From assembly GCF_016698665.1 (NCBI RefSeq), contig NZ_CP068046.1, positions 3,286,001 to 3,350,000 of the forward strand: 64,000 bases of DNA, given 5' to 3'. Positions 39,432-48,796 of this stretch are shown here, piece by piece. Each line of letters begins with the position of its first letter. Positions within the stretch are counted from its first letter, which is position 1. The translations under genes and the position numbers were made by a program. Under the pieces are notes generated by a model. The model did no database searches and was not told the origin of the DNA. It worked only from the letters and a program-made list of their open reading frames with translations. Source of the DNA: Devosia rhizoryzae (lineage in GTDB: Bacteria; Pseudomonadota; Alphaproteobacteria; Rhizobiales; Devosiaceae).

Positions 39432-40135
39432 TTGGCGCGCTGTCCGAACAGCACTGCCTGGGCATCCTTGTCTTCGGCCAGGTTGGGGATCGACGCTTCA
39501 TCGATGTTGATGGCGTAGGCGCGCTGGATGGCAGGCCGCGCATTTACCGCTTCGCGCCAGCGCATGACGTTGGGGAAGTCGGCCGGGTCCATGGTCTGGC
39601 GCTCGAGATCGTTGGCCCAGCCGATAGTGGCGATGTCTGCGATCGAGTAATCCCCGGCGATATAGTCGCGCTCTTCGAGCTGCCGATTCAGCACGCCGTA
39701 AAGCCGATGCGTCTCATTGACGTAGCGGTTGATTGCGTAAGGCACCTTTTCCGGCGCGTAATGGACGAAATGATTGTTCTGTCCCAGCATCGGGCCGAAG
39801 CCGCCGACCTGCCAGAAGAGCCACTCGTCAACTTTGGTCTTTGCGCGCAGCTCGGCAGGGTAGAATTGGCCGAACTTGCTGCCGAGATACTGAAGGATCG
39901 CCCCGGATTCAAAGATCGAGATCGGCGCGCCATCCGAGCCTTCGGGATCGACGATGGCCGGGATCTTATTGTTGGGGGAGATGGCCAAAAACTCGGGCTT
40001 CAGCTGGTCGCCCTTGCCGATATGGATGACGCGAATGGTGTAGGGAACGCCCAGTTCCTCGAGCATCATCGAGACCTTGTGGCCGTTGGGCGTGCGGAAA
40101 TAATAAAGCGCGATCGGCTGGGTCTGGGTGACCAT
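39428..40135 (-). CDS. Glutathione S-transferase (YfcG/Ure2-like)
   Basis: A 235-residue transferase. The thioredoxin-fold N-domain covers residues 1-85 (YYFRTPNGHKVSMMLEELG, NNKIPAIVD, then IFESGAILQYL, the glutathione-binding ES pair), and the helical C-domain follows. The NxGxK start pattern and QNNHF segment are typical of the disulfide-bond oxidoreductases YfcG/YghU. It likely acts in thiol redox protection. It is an odd member of a sugar operon. Confidence 0.9.
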   Translation of the reverse strand: MVTQTQPIALYYFRTPNGHKVSMMLEELGVPYTIRVIHIGKGDQLKPEFLAISPNNKIPAIVDPEGSDGAPISIFESGAILQYLGSKFGQFYPAELRAKTKVDEWLFWQVGGFGPMLGQNNHFVHYAPEKVPYAINRYVNETHRLYGVLNRQLEERDYIAGDYSIADIATIGWANDLERQTMDPADFPNVMRWREAVNARPAIQRAYAINIDEASIPNLAEDKDAQAVLFGQRAK

Positions 40136-40151
40136 GGGAGGCGTCCTCAGC

Positions 40152-40931
40152 TTATTGGGCAGCGGCCTGATCGGCCAGGATTTCGGGTTTGGCGACGAGA
40201 TGGATCACCGTTGCCGGCCACTCTTCGTCATAGCCGGAAGCGGCGATGATGCGGCGGAATGCTTCCCGCTTGCCCTCGCCGAGCAGGATCATGCCTGCCG
40301 CACGTGCCTTGGCAATGGTGCCGACACCCACAGAAACGCCCTGCAGCGGCACTTCGGAAAGGTCGCGGAACTGCGGAAAGGTCAGGAGATTGTCACGTCG
40401 CGTTTGTTCGGCGAGCGTCACGATGCGCGAGCCGCCATCGGCCGGACTATTGGGCGGGTTGAAGGCCACGTGGCCGTCTCCAGCGCCCGAAGCGAGGAGG
40501 AAATAGTCAACGCCACCGGCCGCTTCGATGCGGGCATCATATTGATCGGCACGATCGGGGTCGGGGAACCAGATATTTTCTTCGGTCAGCTGCCACTCAG
40601 CGGGGAGAGCGGCGTTCAGCTGGTCGGCAATATCGGCGCGCGCGAAGCGGTGGCAGGAGAAATGCGCATCCGCCGGCGCATTGGTGGGGCGGCCATCGGC
40701 TGCGGTGACGAGGTATTCGTCCATCATCACCAGCACCAGGTTGGAAATGTCTTGCGGCGCTTGAGCCAGAAGCGCGGCCATTTGATCATAAACTGGCTTG
40801 GGGGAGCGCCCCGACGGGCAGCCGAGCAGGAAACGGCGACCGTCCGCGCGTGCGTCGGCGATGCCGTTCAGAAGCTTCCGTGCCAGGTGATGGCCAAGGC
40901 TTTCGGCATCGGGGAAAATTTGCGGGGTCAT
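40152..40931 (-). CDS. NagB-like glucosamine-6-phosphate deaminase/isomerase
   Basis: A 259-residue member of the NagB/6-phosphogluconolactonase superfamily. It has GCPSGRSPKPVYDQM (phosphate-loop region), MMDEYLV (catalytic Asp) and ASGAGDGHVAFNPPNSP (catalytic His), the order found in NagB, which converts glucosamine-6-phosphate to fructose-6-phosphate and ammonia. Context (sugar kinase, GH4 enzyme, importer) supports an amino-sugar or hexose-phosphate role, but 6-phosphogluconolactonase-type activity cannot be excluded. Confidence 0.78.
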   Translation of the reverse strand: MTPQIFPDAESLGHHLARKLLNGIADARADGRRFLLGCPSGRSPKPVYDQMAALLAQAPQDISNLVLVMMDEYLVTAADGRPTNAPADAHFSCHRFARADIADQLNAALPAEWQLTEENIWFPDPDRADQYDARIEAAGGVDYFLLASGAGDGHVAFNPPNSPADGGSRIVTLAEQTRRDNLLTFPQFRDLSEVPLQGVSVGVGTIAKARAAGMILLGEGKREAFRRIIAASGYDEEWPATVIHLVAKPEILADQAAAQ

Positions 40932-40961
40932 GACAGTCCGTTCGTTTGGGCGGCAGGCAGG

Positions 40962-42047
40962 CTAGCGCAGGGAGATGGTCTTTGGCTGGCGAGTAGAGGC
41001 CACTTCATAGAGCGCAGCGATACAGGCGAAGTTGAAACGCAGGCGGTGCTGGCTCAGCGCCAAGCTTGGGCGCCCCTGCACGAGGTCGACGAAGCTATGA
41101 AGGGGCATGCTGTTCCAGGCGTCGGCTGTGCCGAGCTCGAAACGCTCAGTGGTAGCGACGGCGCGTCCCTCCGTATCGGTGTGGGTGGTGAGGCTCATCA
41201 CCCGGTCATGCTGAAAGCCGACCCAGTTCCACGCTATGCTGGCCGTCGCGCCATCGAGCTCCATGATGTCGCGTTCCTGGCCGTGCAGGCCGTTGCCACG
41301 CTCATAGGCGAGGTTGAAGACGGTACCATCCTCGAGCGTCACCAGCATGCTGGCGCCGGCATGGGACTCGACGTCAAAAGGAACGTCCTGCGGGTCGAGC
41401 GCTGTGGACGGCGCCGCGATCCAGGCATTGAGAATTTCTATTTTGCTGGGGCGGATGACATCGAACAGCGTGGTGAAATCGTAGACGCCCCAATCGAGCA
41501 AGGCGCCGCCACCGCTTTTTTCGCGATGCAGGAACCACTTGCTGCTCGGCTGATATTCAACGCCCGGACGGCTGCGGCTCCGCCGATTGATCAGTGTGCC
41601 GTGGTAGATCTTGCCAAGCTGCCCCGAGCGGAGGATCTCCCGCGCCCGTTCCAGCTGCGGCTGGCCGAGGAACCGCACACTGCAATCACCCAGATGCTTG
41701 CCGGCGCGCTGCGCGGCCTCGAGCATGCTGTCGAGTTCGGCAAGATCGCGTCCCAACGGCTTTTCGCAAAGCACATGGCGGCCCGAAGCAAAGCCCTTGA
41801 GAGTCATCGGCGCATGCAGCCACGGCGGCACTGCAACCACGACAATATCGTCGGGCTCGGCCGCCATGCTCAACATCTCGTCGGCATCGGCAAAGGCCGT
41901 GGCATCGGGATTGACCGCGGTGAAAGCCTCCAACGCCTCAGCACTCGGATCGGCCACAAAGAGCACGATATCGTCTAACGCGCGCGACGCTGCGGCATGA
42001 GCCCGGGCAATGACGCCGGCGCCTATAATGAAAAGTCGTTGAGCCAT
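40962..42047 (-). CDS. Gfo/Idh/MocA family oxidoreductase
   Basis: A 361-residue NAD(P)-dependent sugar or polyol dehydrogenase. The Rossmann domain starts LFIIGAGVIARAHAAAS, the family motif CEKPLGRDLAELDSML is near residue 95, and a C-terminal alpha-beta domain follows. The EKP lysine is present; the substrate cannot be told. It lies between the importer ATPase (17 bp) and the NagB-like gene (30 bp). Confidence 0.88.
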   Translation of the reverse strand: MAQRLFIIGAGVIARAHAAASRALDDIVLFVADPSAEALEAFTAVNPDATAFADADEMLSMAAEPDDIVVVAVPPWLHAPMTLKGFASGRHVLCEKPLGRDLAELDSMLEAAQRAGKHLGDCSVRFLGQPQLERAREILRSGQLGKIYHGTLINRRSRSRPGVEYQPSSKWFLHREKSGGGALLDWGVYDFTTLFDVIRPSKIEILNAWIAAPSTALDPQDVPFDVESHAGASMLVTLEDGTVFNLAYERGNGLHGQERDIMELDGATASIAWNWVGFQHDRVMSLTTHTDTEGRAVATTERFELGTADAWNSMPLHSFVDLVQGRPSLALSQHRLRFNFACIAALYEVASTRQPKTISLR

Positions 42048-42064
42048 CGTAGTCCCCGACGTGC

Positions 42065-43147
42065 CTAGAGGCGCCGTTCTGTTGCTTTGGAAAAGAGCGA
42101 AATCTGCCGGAGGTCAAAGCTCAGCGACACCTCGCGGCCCAGCCCGCGCGCTGCTTCCGGGGTGAGGCGCGCTGCCATGCGCTTGTTGGCAAGCTCGAAC
42201 CAGGCCAGCGTATCGGCGCCCAGCGGTTCGACAACCAGAATAGGCGCCCTGATGGCAAAGGCCGCATCTGGCGCGTCGATAAGAACATGCTCCGGACGTA
42301 TGCCGAGCACGATCTCTTCCCCATCGGCCGGGGAAGCGAGGAACGGGTAATTGTCAACCGGCACCGTGTGGCCCTCGATGGTGGCGGTGAGGCCGGCGGC
42401 AGTCTTTTGCAGCCGGGCAGGCAGCAGGTTCATTGGCGGGGAGCCGACGAAGTCAGCGACGAAGAGGCTGGCGGGGCGGTTATAGACCTCATCGGGCGAA
42501 GCATATTGTTCGATCACGCCGCCATGCATCACCGCGATGCGGGTGGCCAGCGTCATGGCTTCGACCTGGTCATGGGTCACATAGATGAAGGTTACCCCGA
42601 GCTTTTGGTGGAGGTTCTTGATCTCCACGCGCATCTCGGTGCGCAGCTTGGCATCAAGGTTGGACAGCGGCTCGTCGAAGAGAAAAAGGTCGGCCTTTCG
42701 CACCAGAGCGCGGCCGATGGCGATGCGCTGGCGCTGGCCACCGGAGAGCTGGGACGGCTTGCGATCGAGCAGTGGCTCGATCTGGAGAAGCTGGGCTGCC
42801 CATTGCACGCGCTCGACGATCTCGGCCTTGGGCGTCTTGGCGACTTCGAGCCCGAACGACATGTTCTGCCGCACGGTCATGTTGGGATAGAGCGCATAGG
42901 ACTGGAACACCATGCCGATATTGCGCTCGGCCGGTTCGTAATCGGTGACGTCCTCGCCGTCGAAGAGGATGCGTCCGCTCTGCAGATCATCCAGGCCGGC
43001 GATGGAGGCGAGCAAAGTGGATTTGCCGCATCCAGATGGTCCAAGCAGCACGGCGAACTCGCCCGGCTGCACGTCGAGCGAAACGTCCTTGAGCACGGTC
43101 AGAGCGCCGTAGCTGCGGCGGACTTTGTCGATGGTTACACCAGCCAT
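42065..43147 (-). CDS. Carbohydrate ABC importer, ATP-binding protein (UgpC/MalK type)
   Basis: A 360-residue CUT1-type ATPase. Walker A is GPSGCGKST, Q-loop VFQSYALYPNM, signature LSGGQRQRIAIGRAL, Walker B LFLFDEPLSNLD, and the H-loop YVTHD. The C-terminal TOBE/OB regulatory domain spans about residues 240-355. It powers the two permeases encoded just upstream. These ATPases are often shared among importers. Confidence 0.96.
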   Translation of the reverse strand: MAGVTIDKVRRSYGALTVLKDVSLDVQPGEFAVLLGPSGCGKSTLLASIAGLDDLQSGRILFDGEDVTDYEPAERNIGMVFQSYALYPNMTVRQNMSFGLEVAKTPKAEIVERVQWAAQLLQIEPLLDRKPSQLSGGQRQRIAIGRALVRKADLFLFDEPLSNLDAKLRTEMRVEIKNLHQKLGVTFIYVTHDQVEAMTLATRIAVMHGGVIEQYASPDEVYNRPASLFVADFVGSPPMNLLPARLQKTAAGLTATIEGHTVPVDNYPFLASPADGEEIVLGIRPEHVLIDAPDAAFAIRAPILVVEPLGADTLAWFELANKRMAARLTPEAARGLGREVSLSFDLRQISLFSKATERRL

Positions 43148-43151
43148 GGGA

Positions 43152-44072
43152 TCATCCTTTCACCGCGCCAGCGGTGATGCCGCGGACGAAATAGCGTCCG
43201 GAGAAGAGGTAGAGGAGCAGCGGCGGCAGTGCCGTGAGCAGGGTCGCCGCCATGTTGACGTTGTATTCGGGCAGACCGATCCTGGTGCCGACCAAGGTGG
43301 CGAGCTCCACCGTCATCGGCAGGTTTTCGCGGCCGGCGAAGATCAGGCTCAGAAGGTAGTCGTTCCAGACGCCGGTCAGCGACAGGATCAGTGCCACGAC
43401 GATGATATTCTGGCTCATCGGCAAGATGATGCGGAAGAAGATAGTGAAGAACCCGGCGCCGTCGACGCGGGCGGCCTTGATCAGCTCGGGGGGTAGCGAG
43501 ACGTAGAAGTTGCGGAAGATCAGCGTCAGGATCGGCAGACCGAAGAGCACGTGGACGATGATCACCGCCGGCAGGGTGCCATAGATGCCGGCCATCGAAG
43601 CCATGCGCACTAGGGGATAGATCATGACCTGGAAGGGGATGAAGGCGCCCAGCATCAGGAGCGCCAGCATGGCGCCGCTCCATTTGATCCGCCATTGCGA
43701 CAGGGCATAGCCGTTGATCGCTGCAATCAGGATCGAAAGAAAGGTCGATGGGACCATGATCTTGATCGAATTCCAGACCCCGCCGCTGATGCCGTCGCAT
43801 TCGCGGCCGATACAGGCAGTGCTCCAGGCCTTCACCCAAGCTGAGAAATCGAGCGCCTGCGGCAGGTCAAAGATCGAGCCGGAGCGGATTTCCTCGGCTG
43901 TCTTGAGCGAGGTGGAGATCATGATGAAGAGCGGGATGGCGAAGAACAGCGCCGCGATGATCAGAAAGGCATAGATGCCGATCTGGCCGATCTCGGCCGA
44001 GGTCTTGCGCTTGCGGCGGCGGACGGCAATGGGGTGTCCGGTGGCTGCTGTATCGAGCGTTTGCACGGTCAT
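43152..44072 (-). CDS. Carbohydrate ABC importer permease (MalG type)
   Basis: A 306-residue inner-membrane subunit with six predicted TM segments. The EAA loop that docks on the ATPase reads ELIKAARVDGAGFFTIFFR, and the C-terminus is long and conserved (FSGRYFVRGITAGAVKG). It overlaps the other permease by 4 bp. An insert with two cysteines (CIGREC) lies in the first periplasmic loop. Confidence 0.95.
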   Translation of the reverse strand: MTVQTLDTAATGHPIAVRRRKRKTSAEIGQIGIYAFLIIAALFFAIPLFIMISTSLKTAEEIRSGSIFDLPQALDFSAWVKAWSTACIGRECDGISGGVWNSIKIMVPSTFLSILIAAINGYALSQWRIKWSGAMLALLMLGAFIPFQVMIYPLVRMASMAGIYGTLPAVIIVHVLFGLPILTLIFRNFYVSLPPELIKAARVDGAGFFTIFFRIILPMSQNIIVVALILSLTGVWNDYLLSLIFAGRENLPMTVELATLVGTRIGLPEYNVNMAATLLTALPPLLLYLFSGRYFVRGITAGAVKG

Positions 44073-44953
44073 GCTTCAACCACCTTGCGACGGCCGAGCA
44101 AGGCCGAGATCCCGAGAATTGCGAGAACCGACAGCAGCATCAGCACTGCAGCCGCCGAGGCGCGGCCGATATTGGCACGGTCGAAAAGATTGTCGACCAC
44201 GAACTTGGCCGGAACGTCGGTGGCATAGCCTGGTCCGCCGCCGGTCATGGCGACAATCAGCTCATAGCTCTTGATGACGTCCATCGAGAGCAGCACGACG
44301 CAGGTGACGATTACGGGCTTGAGCATCGGCAGGATCACCCGGCGATACATGGTGGTCTTGGGAATGCCTTCGACCCGCGCGGCGCGCCAGATTTCTCCGT
44401 CGACCGAGCGCAGGCCGGCAAACATGATCGCCATCATCAGCCCGGCCGCGTGCCAGACGCCGGCGATCACCAGCGTATAGATGGCCATGTCCGGACGGGT
44501 CAGCCAGTCGAAAGTAAAATCGGACACGCCCATGTCACGCACGAATTGCTGCAGGCCCGTGGTGGGATTGAGGAACCACTGCCAGGCAAGGCCGGTGACG
44601 ATGAAGCTAAGGGCGATCGGATAAAGGAAAATGGTCTGGAAGACGTTCTGCGCGCGGATGCCTTGATCGAGCGCTATGGCGAGGAGGGTGCCAAAGGCCA
44701 GTGAACAGGCAATGTAAAGGAAGCCGAACACGAACATATTGGTGTAGGCCGTGTGCCAGCGGTCCATGCCGAACAGTTTGATATACTGGTCGAAGCCGGC
44801 AAAGTTATATTGCGGCAGCATGCCCGACGTCGTGAACGAAATCACAAAGGTCCAGAGTATCGAGCCATAAAAGCCTATCGCGCAGAGCAGGATGGTCGGT
44901 ACCAGCACGAGCTTGGCGACCGTCTGCGCGGTTAATTTCCGTTGCCTGGCCAT
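44069..44953 (-). CDS. Carbohydrate ABC importer permease (MalF type)
   Basis: A 294-residue permease with six TM segments and an EAA-like loop (EIWRAARVEGIPKTTMYRR). It pairs with the MalG-type subunit. It is 53 bp downstream of the binding-protein gene. Confidence 0.95.
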   Translation of the reverse strand: MARQRKLTAQTVAKLVLVPTILLCAIGFYGSILWTFVISFTTSGMLPQYNFAGFDQYIKLFGMDRWHTAYTNMFVFGFLYIACSLAFGTLLAIALDQGIRAQNVFQTIFLYPIALSFIVTGLAWQWFLNPTTGLQQFVRDMGVSDFTFDWLTRPDMAIYTLVIAGVWHAAGLMMAIMFAGLRSVDGEIWRAARVEGIPKTTMYRRVILPMLKPVIVTCVVLLSMDVIKSYELIVAMTGGGPGYATDVPAKFVVDNLFDRANIGRASAAAVLMLLSVLAILGISALLGRRKVVEA

Positions 44954-45006
44954 GAATACCTCTAAGGGAACCGGCGCACCCGAAGGGCGCGCCGGCAGGG
45001 AGGAGC

Positions 45007-46254
45007 TTATTCTTCGGTGCCGATGATGGCAGCGAACTGCTGGGCGGCGTCTTCCGGCGTTACGCTCGGATTGGCCCAGAAGTTGGCGAGGAAGTCCTGA
45101 ATCTGCCCCCAGTTGTCGGAAGACACGCTGGCGCCCATGGTGGCGAGACCGCCCTCATCGGGATTGGCCAGGGCTTCCGCCGCAATCTGGGTGCAGCTCG
45201 AGAGACCGCTGCTATCCGCATCGGCGCGCGGCGGAACGGCGCCCTTGAGGCGGGCGAACTCGGTCTGCACGGCCGGATCCATCATCACTTCGATGAAAAG
45301 ATCCTGTCCGGCCAGGGCGGCGGGATCGCTGACGATGGGGAATTCGAAGCCTGCGCCTTCGACGATGACGGCGTTGCTCCCCGGGGTCAGGGCGCAATCC
45401 CATTGGGTACCCTGTTCAAGGCCCATATTCTCGAGCTCGGCACCGGCCCAGCTGCCCATGACCTGAACGGCCGCCTGGCCTTCGGCGACGAGATTGAGGG
45501 TGTCGTTCCAGGCACGGTTGGCGGAGCCAGGATCGCCGGCATCGGCGAGGCCACGCAGGGTCGTGAAGGCGGCGAGCATTTCAGGTCCGGCGGCCATTTG
45601 GGCATCGTGCTCCATCACCACGGAGCGGTAGAGATCGGCGCCACCGGCATCAAGGATGACGCTCGAGAACAGGATGCCGAGCTGCCAGCCCTGGGCGCCG
45701 GTTGCCATGGGAATAAAGCCCGCTTCGCGGATGGCGGGTGCCTGTTCGAGGAATTCGCTCCAGGTGGACGGGACTTCGAAACCCGCTGCTTCAAACACCG
45801 GCGGGGAGAACCACATCAAGTTCTGCGTTTCGAGGCCAATCGGCAGGGCGTAGAGCTTGCCATCGGCTGAGGTCGAGATGTCGACCATGACCTGGGTGAC
45901 CTGGTCGAGGCCGTTGGCTGTCGCGACATCGGTGACGTCGCGCAGAGCGCCCTGGTCACCCAGCTCGAGCGCGCCCGGACCCATGGCGAGGAACGCGACG
46001 CCGGGCGGGTTGCCGCCAGCGATGCGGCTCATCATCATGGCGCTGGCGTCACCGCCGCCGCCCGGAGCCGCGGAATCGATCCATTCGCCGCCGCGGGCGG
46101 TGACTTCGTCGGCCAGAACCTTGATGGCGGCGGATTCGGCGCCGGCTGTCAGCCAGTGAACCACGTCTACCACAGGTTTATCCTGTGCCTGTGCGGTGGT
46201 GGCAGCCAGCAAGGACAGAGCCGAAACAGCGAGAACTGATTTCTTCATAGTCAT
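45007..46254 (-). CDS. Carbohydrate ABC importer, substrate-binding protein
   Basis: A 415-residue extracellular solute-binding protein of family 1. The signal peptide (residues 1-23, cleaved after AQA) is followed by two lobes; VVDVVHWLTAGAESAAIKVL at the mature start is typical for CUT1 sugar binders. It is the first gene of the importer operon, and a LacI-type operator lies 37 bp before its start. The sugar is not known. Confidence 0.95.
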   Translation of the reverse strand: MTMKKSVLAVSALSLLAATTAQAQDKPVVDVVHWLTAGAESAAIKVLADEVTARGGEWIDSAAPGGGGDASAMMMSRIAGGNPPGVAFLAMGPGALELGDQGALRDVTDVATANGLDQVTQVMVDISTSADGKLYALPIGLETQNLMWFSPPVFEAAGFEVPSTWSEFLEQAPAIREAGFIPMATGAQGWQLGILFSSVILDAGGADLYRSVVMEHDAQMAAGPEMLAAFTTLRGLADAGDPGSANRAWNDTLNLVAEGQAAVQVMGSWAGAELENMGLEQGTQWDCALTPGSNAVIVEGAGFEFPIVSDPAALAGQDLFIEVMMDPAVQTEFARLKGAVPPRADADSSGLSSCTQIAAEALANPDEGGLATMGASVSSDNWGQIQDFLANFWANPSVTPEDAAQQFAAIIGTEE

Positions 46255-46290
46255 ACCTCCCTTTCCTCCGATCGGTTTTTTGATACGTGA

Positions 46291-46301
46291 GGTACGTTAC
46301 C
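46291..46301 (-). promoter_or_regulatory. LacI-type operator of the importer operon
   Basis: GGTACGTTACC, a near-palindrome (GGTA-CGT-TACC), overlapping the -10 end of the candidate importer promoter. Its exact reverse complement recurs at 51145-51155 in front of the glycosidase operon. The LacI-type gene lies next to it. Confidence 0.7.
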
Positions 46302-46327
46302 GTAGGCGGGGTATTTTGAGATGACAA
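46299..46327 (-). promoter_or_regulatory. Candidate promoter of the importer operon
   Basis: On the minus strand TTGTCA (46327-46322), a 17-bp spacer, then TACGGT (46304-46299). The -10 end overlaps the operator, a standard arrangement for repression. Confidence 0.4.
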
Positions 46328-46371
46328 GCCGACTTACGATTATTTTTTGCGCGGTCGCTGAAGCGTGAAAC

Positions 46372-47427
46372 TCAGCCCGGCAAGGTTTCGGCGATGCTGA
46401 TTTCGATGGCGGTGTGGGTGATTTGACTCACCGGCTGCAGGCGCGCCTTGAAGCGATTGAGCATCTGCAGGGCCCGCGTAACCTGGATTTCGGGATTCTG
46501 GTTGATCGCCGCATCGATGGTGCCATCACGCAGGAACGGCGCCAGCGAGCCGAAGATGTCATGCGCCACCATGGTCACATTTGCTGCGCGGCCACTTTCG
46601 CGCAGAGCACTCGCCACGCCGAGTTGACCCCCACCGGCGACATAGATGCCTGATAGGTCCTGACGCTCGGACAGCATGATCTGGGCTACTTCATAGCTAT
46701 GGGCGTCGTCTTCGACATTCCACACCGAGGGCAGGGGGCGCATGGTGGGAAAACGCGCCTTGGCGACTTCGAGAAAGCCGGCCTGGCGCTGGATGATGTC
46801 GGTGTAAAGAGGGGTGCCCGCAAAGACCGCTACGTGGCCGCCGCCCGAGCCGAGAAAGCGGCCGAGCAGGGCGGCGGCGGCGCGGCCGCCGGCGTAGTTG
46901 TCGATGCCGACATAGGCCTGGCGATTGCATCCAAGGACGTCGGATACAAGCGTCACGACCGGCGTTCCCGAGGCTTCGAGCCGGTTGACTGCCTCCACAA
47001 CCAAAGGATGCTGCAGGCCCAGCAGTGCGATGCCCTCCGGGCGCCCGCGCATATCGTCGAGCTGGCGCGCAAGGGAAGCCGGATCGAGTTCATCGACGAT
47101 GCAGGCGCGCGGCGCCACGCGAAAGGCTTCAAAGCTTTCGCGCGCTGCGTCGACGCTTTCCACGAGGAGCGACATGAAAGGATTGGAGGGCTTTGGCAGT
47201 ACTACATCGAGCGCAACGGACGCACGGCGCGACAGGGTCTGTGCGGCGGGATTGGGCTTCCAGTTCAGCCGTTCGGCGGCCTGGAGCACGCGTTCGGCAG
47301 TCTTTTGCGCCACGCCCTTGCGACCGTTGACGGCACGATCGGCCGTAGCAATGGACACACCGGCTGCGGCGGCGATGTCGAAAATGGTCGCTGGTGGCTT
47401 TGCGTCTTCGCTCATCTTGGAAGACAT
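46372..47427 (-). CDS. LacI-family transcriptional regulator
   Basis: A 351-residue repressor. The N-terminal HTH (about residues 14-35, TIFDIAAAAGVSIATADRAV) and hinge helix (RVLQAAERL) are followed by a periplasmic-binding-protein-like effector domain. It lies upstream of the importer in the same direction and probably controls both the importer and the glycosidase operons through the GGTAACGTACC site. An alternative start is Met5 (47415). The effector is likely a sugar from this pathway. Confidence 0.94.
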   Translation of the reverse strand: MSSKMSEDAKPPATIFDIAAAAGVSIATADRAVNGRKGVAQKTAERVLQAAERLNWKPNPAAQTLSRRASVALDVVLPKPSNPFMSLLVESVDAARESFEAFRVAPRACIVDELDPASLARQLDDMRGRPEGIALLGLQHPLVVEAVNRLEASGTPVVTLVSDVLGCNRQAYVGIDNYAGGRAAAALLGRFLGSGGGHVAVFAGTPLYTDIIQRQAGFLEVAKARFPTMRPLPSVWNVEDDAHSYEVAQIMLSERQDLSGIYVAGGGQLGVASALRESGRAANVTMVAHDIFGSLAPFLRDGTIDAAINQNPEIQVTRALQMLNRFKARLQPVSQITHTAIEISIAETLPG

Positions 47428-47505
47428 CCCTGATCACGGCGCCAATGTTGCGCCGGTAACGCTCTCGGTGCAAGCATGTTCAGACCCTTCGAACCGGAGT
47501 TCCCT

Positions 47506-48099
47506 GTGCCGAATGTTGCAGTCCTTGTCGGAAGTCTCAAGCGCGAGTCCCTCAATCTGAAGCTGGCGCGTGAAATCGGGCGGTTGGCCGGCACGCGTTT
47601 GCAGCTGGATTATCTCAAGGCTGGCGACTTGCCCATGTTCAACGAAGATCTTGAAGCGGATCGGCCACCGGCGGTCGGCGCATTCAAGCAGGCCGTCGCC
47701 GACGCCGATGCGGTTCTTGTGCTGACGCCGGAACATAACCGCTCCATGCCGGCACTGGTCAAGAATGCCATCAACTGGGGATCGCGTCCGTTCAGCGATA
47801 ATTGCTAGCGCGGCAAGCCTTGCGGGCTCATCGGCATCAGCCCGAGCCGCACCGGCACTGCGGTGGCGCAGCCGCACTTACGCTCGATCATCGTCAATCT
47901 GGGCATGCTGGCAATGAGCGCGCCAGAGGCCTATCTCGTCCATCACGATGGCCTGTTCGGCACGGACGGCCAGCTGACCGATCCGCGCACGGAAAGCTTT
48001 CTCGCCCATTATGTCGACAATTTCGTCGACTCGGTCGGCCGCTTCAGCCGACGCCGAGGGGAGCGACGCCACTGGCGCTGTTTTCAGCGAAGCGTTTGA
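47506..48099 (+). pseudogene. NADPH-dependent FMN reductase, interrupted by an in-frame amber codon
   Basis: The plus strand encodes a flavodoxin-fold quinone/FMN reductase: VAVLVGSLKRESLNLKLA at the start and TPEHNRSMPALVKNAINWGS at the flavin site. A TAG at 47806-47808 stops it after about 100 residues. The same frame continues with RGKPCGLIGISPSRTGTAVA and HLRSIIVNLGMLAMSAPEAY, exactly what the family has next. The stop stands where relatives usually have Trp (…SWAGKP…), so a single TGG-to-TAG change explains it. Start is taken as GTG 47506 (GGAG upstream); ATG 47476 is possible. The end overlaps the opposite-strand isomerase gene by 56 bp. Confidence 0.8.
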
Positions 48100-48796
48100 A
48101 GGACACCGGATTGTCGTGTTCCATCACTGCGATGCTTGAACGCGTCTTCTCGATCGACGGCCAGAGAGCGGCCCAGGGCATGGTGCCGTGGCCGACATCG
48201 GTCCAGCCTTGTTCTTCAGGCAGGTCATCATCGGCAGCCATGTCCTTCATGTGAATGGCAACGATGCGCTCGGCATTGCGCTCGATAAAGGCTGCCGCAT
48301 CGACGCCGCCCCTGACGGCCCAGGCGACGTCCAGCTCGAGCCCGATCAGCGGACTGGCTGCGAGCAGTGCGTCAATGGGTAGGCTGCCATCGGGCAGAGA
48401 GACAAATTCGAAATCATGGTTGTGCCAGGCAAAGTGCAGGCCGGCGTGCCTAAGGCCTTCGGCGACAGGCACCAGCCGTTCTCCGAAAGCGATCCAGCCG
48501 GCGCGGTCGATCGGCCGGTCGCCCGGCACAAGATATGGCGCGATCACCAGCTGCATGTTCAACTGCCGCGCGATGTCGATGGCGCGGGGCAGGTCGTTTT
48601 CGAGCATGGAAAGATCGAAATGACCGCTCGGCGCCGCCACGCCATGTGCATCGAGCGCGGTCTTGAAAGCCTCAAGCTCGGTGTAGATGGGCCCATAGGG
48701 TTCGACATTGCGGTAGCCGAGAGCCGCCAGCGCCGCGATCTGGTCTGCAACGGGGGGAAAGTTGCGGGACGAATAAAGCTGAAACGAAAGTTTCAC
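48044..48796 (-). CDS. Sugar phosphate isomerase/epimerase family protein (TIM barrel)
   Basis: A 250-residue TIM-barrel protein, beginning MKLSFQLYSSRNFPPVADQI. Metal-ligand positions are suggested by FAWHNHDFEF, IGLELDVAW, IVAIHMKDMA and VMEHDNP, the pattern of inosose dehydratase/IolE/IolI-like enzymes. It overlaps the kinase gene by 4 bp and ends the glycosidase operon. The substrate is probably a keto-sugar derived from the imported compound. Confidence 0.87.
   Translation of the reverse strand: MKLSFQLYSSRNFPPVADQIAALAALGYRNVEPYGPIYTELEAFKTALDAHGVAAPSGHFDLSMLENDLPRAIDIARQLNMQLVIAPYLVPGDRPIDRAGWIAFGERLVPVAEGLRHAGLHFAWHNHDFEFVSLPDGSLPIDALLAASPLIGLELDVAWAVRGGVDAAAFIERNAERIVAIHMKDMAADDDLPEEQGWTDVGHGTMPWAALWPSIEKTRSSIAVMEHDNPVSFKRFAENSASGVAPLGVG

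Noticed and set aside
40128..41978. 616-codon open frame antisense to the NagB-like and Gfo/Idh genes
   Set aside because: Both opposite-strand genes have clear family motifs; the antisense frame has none and crosses two genes.
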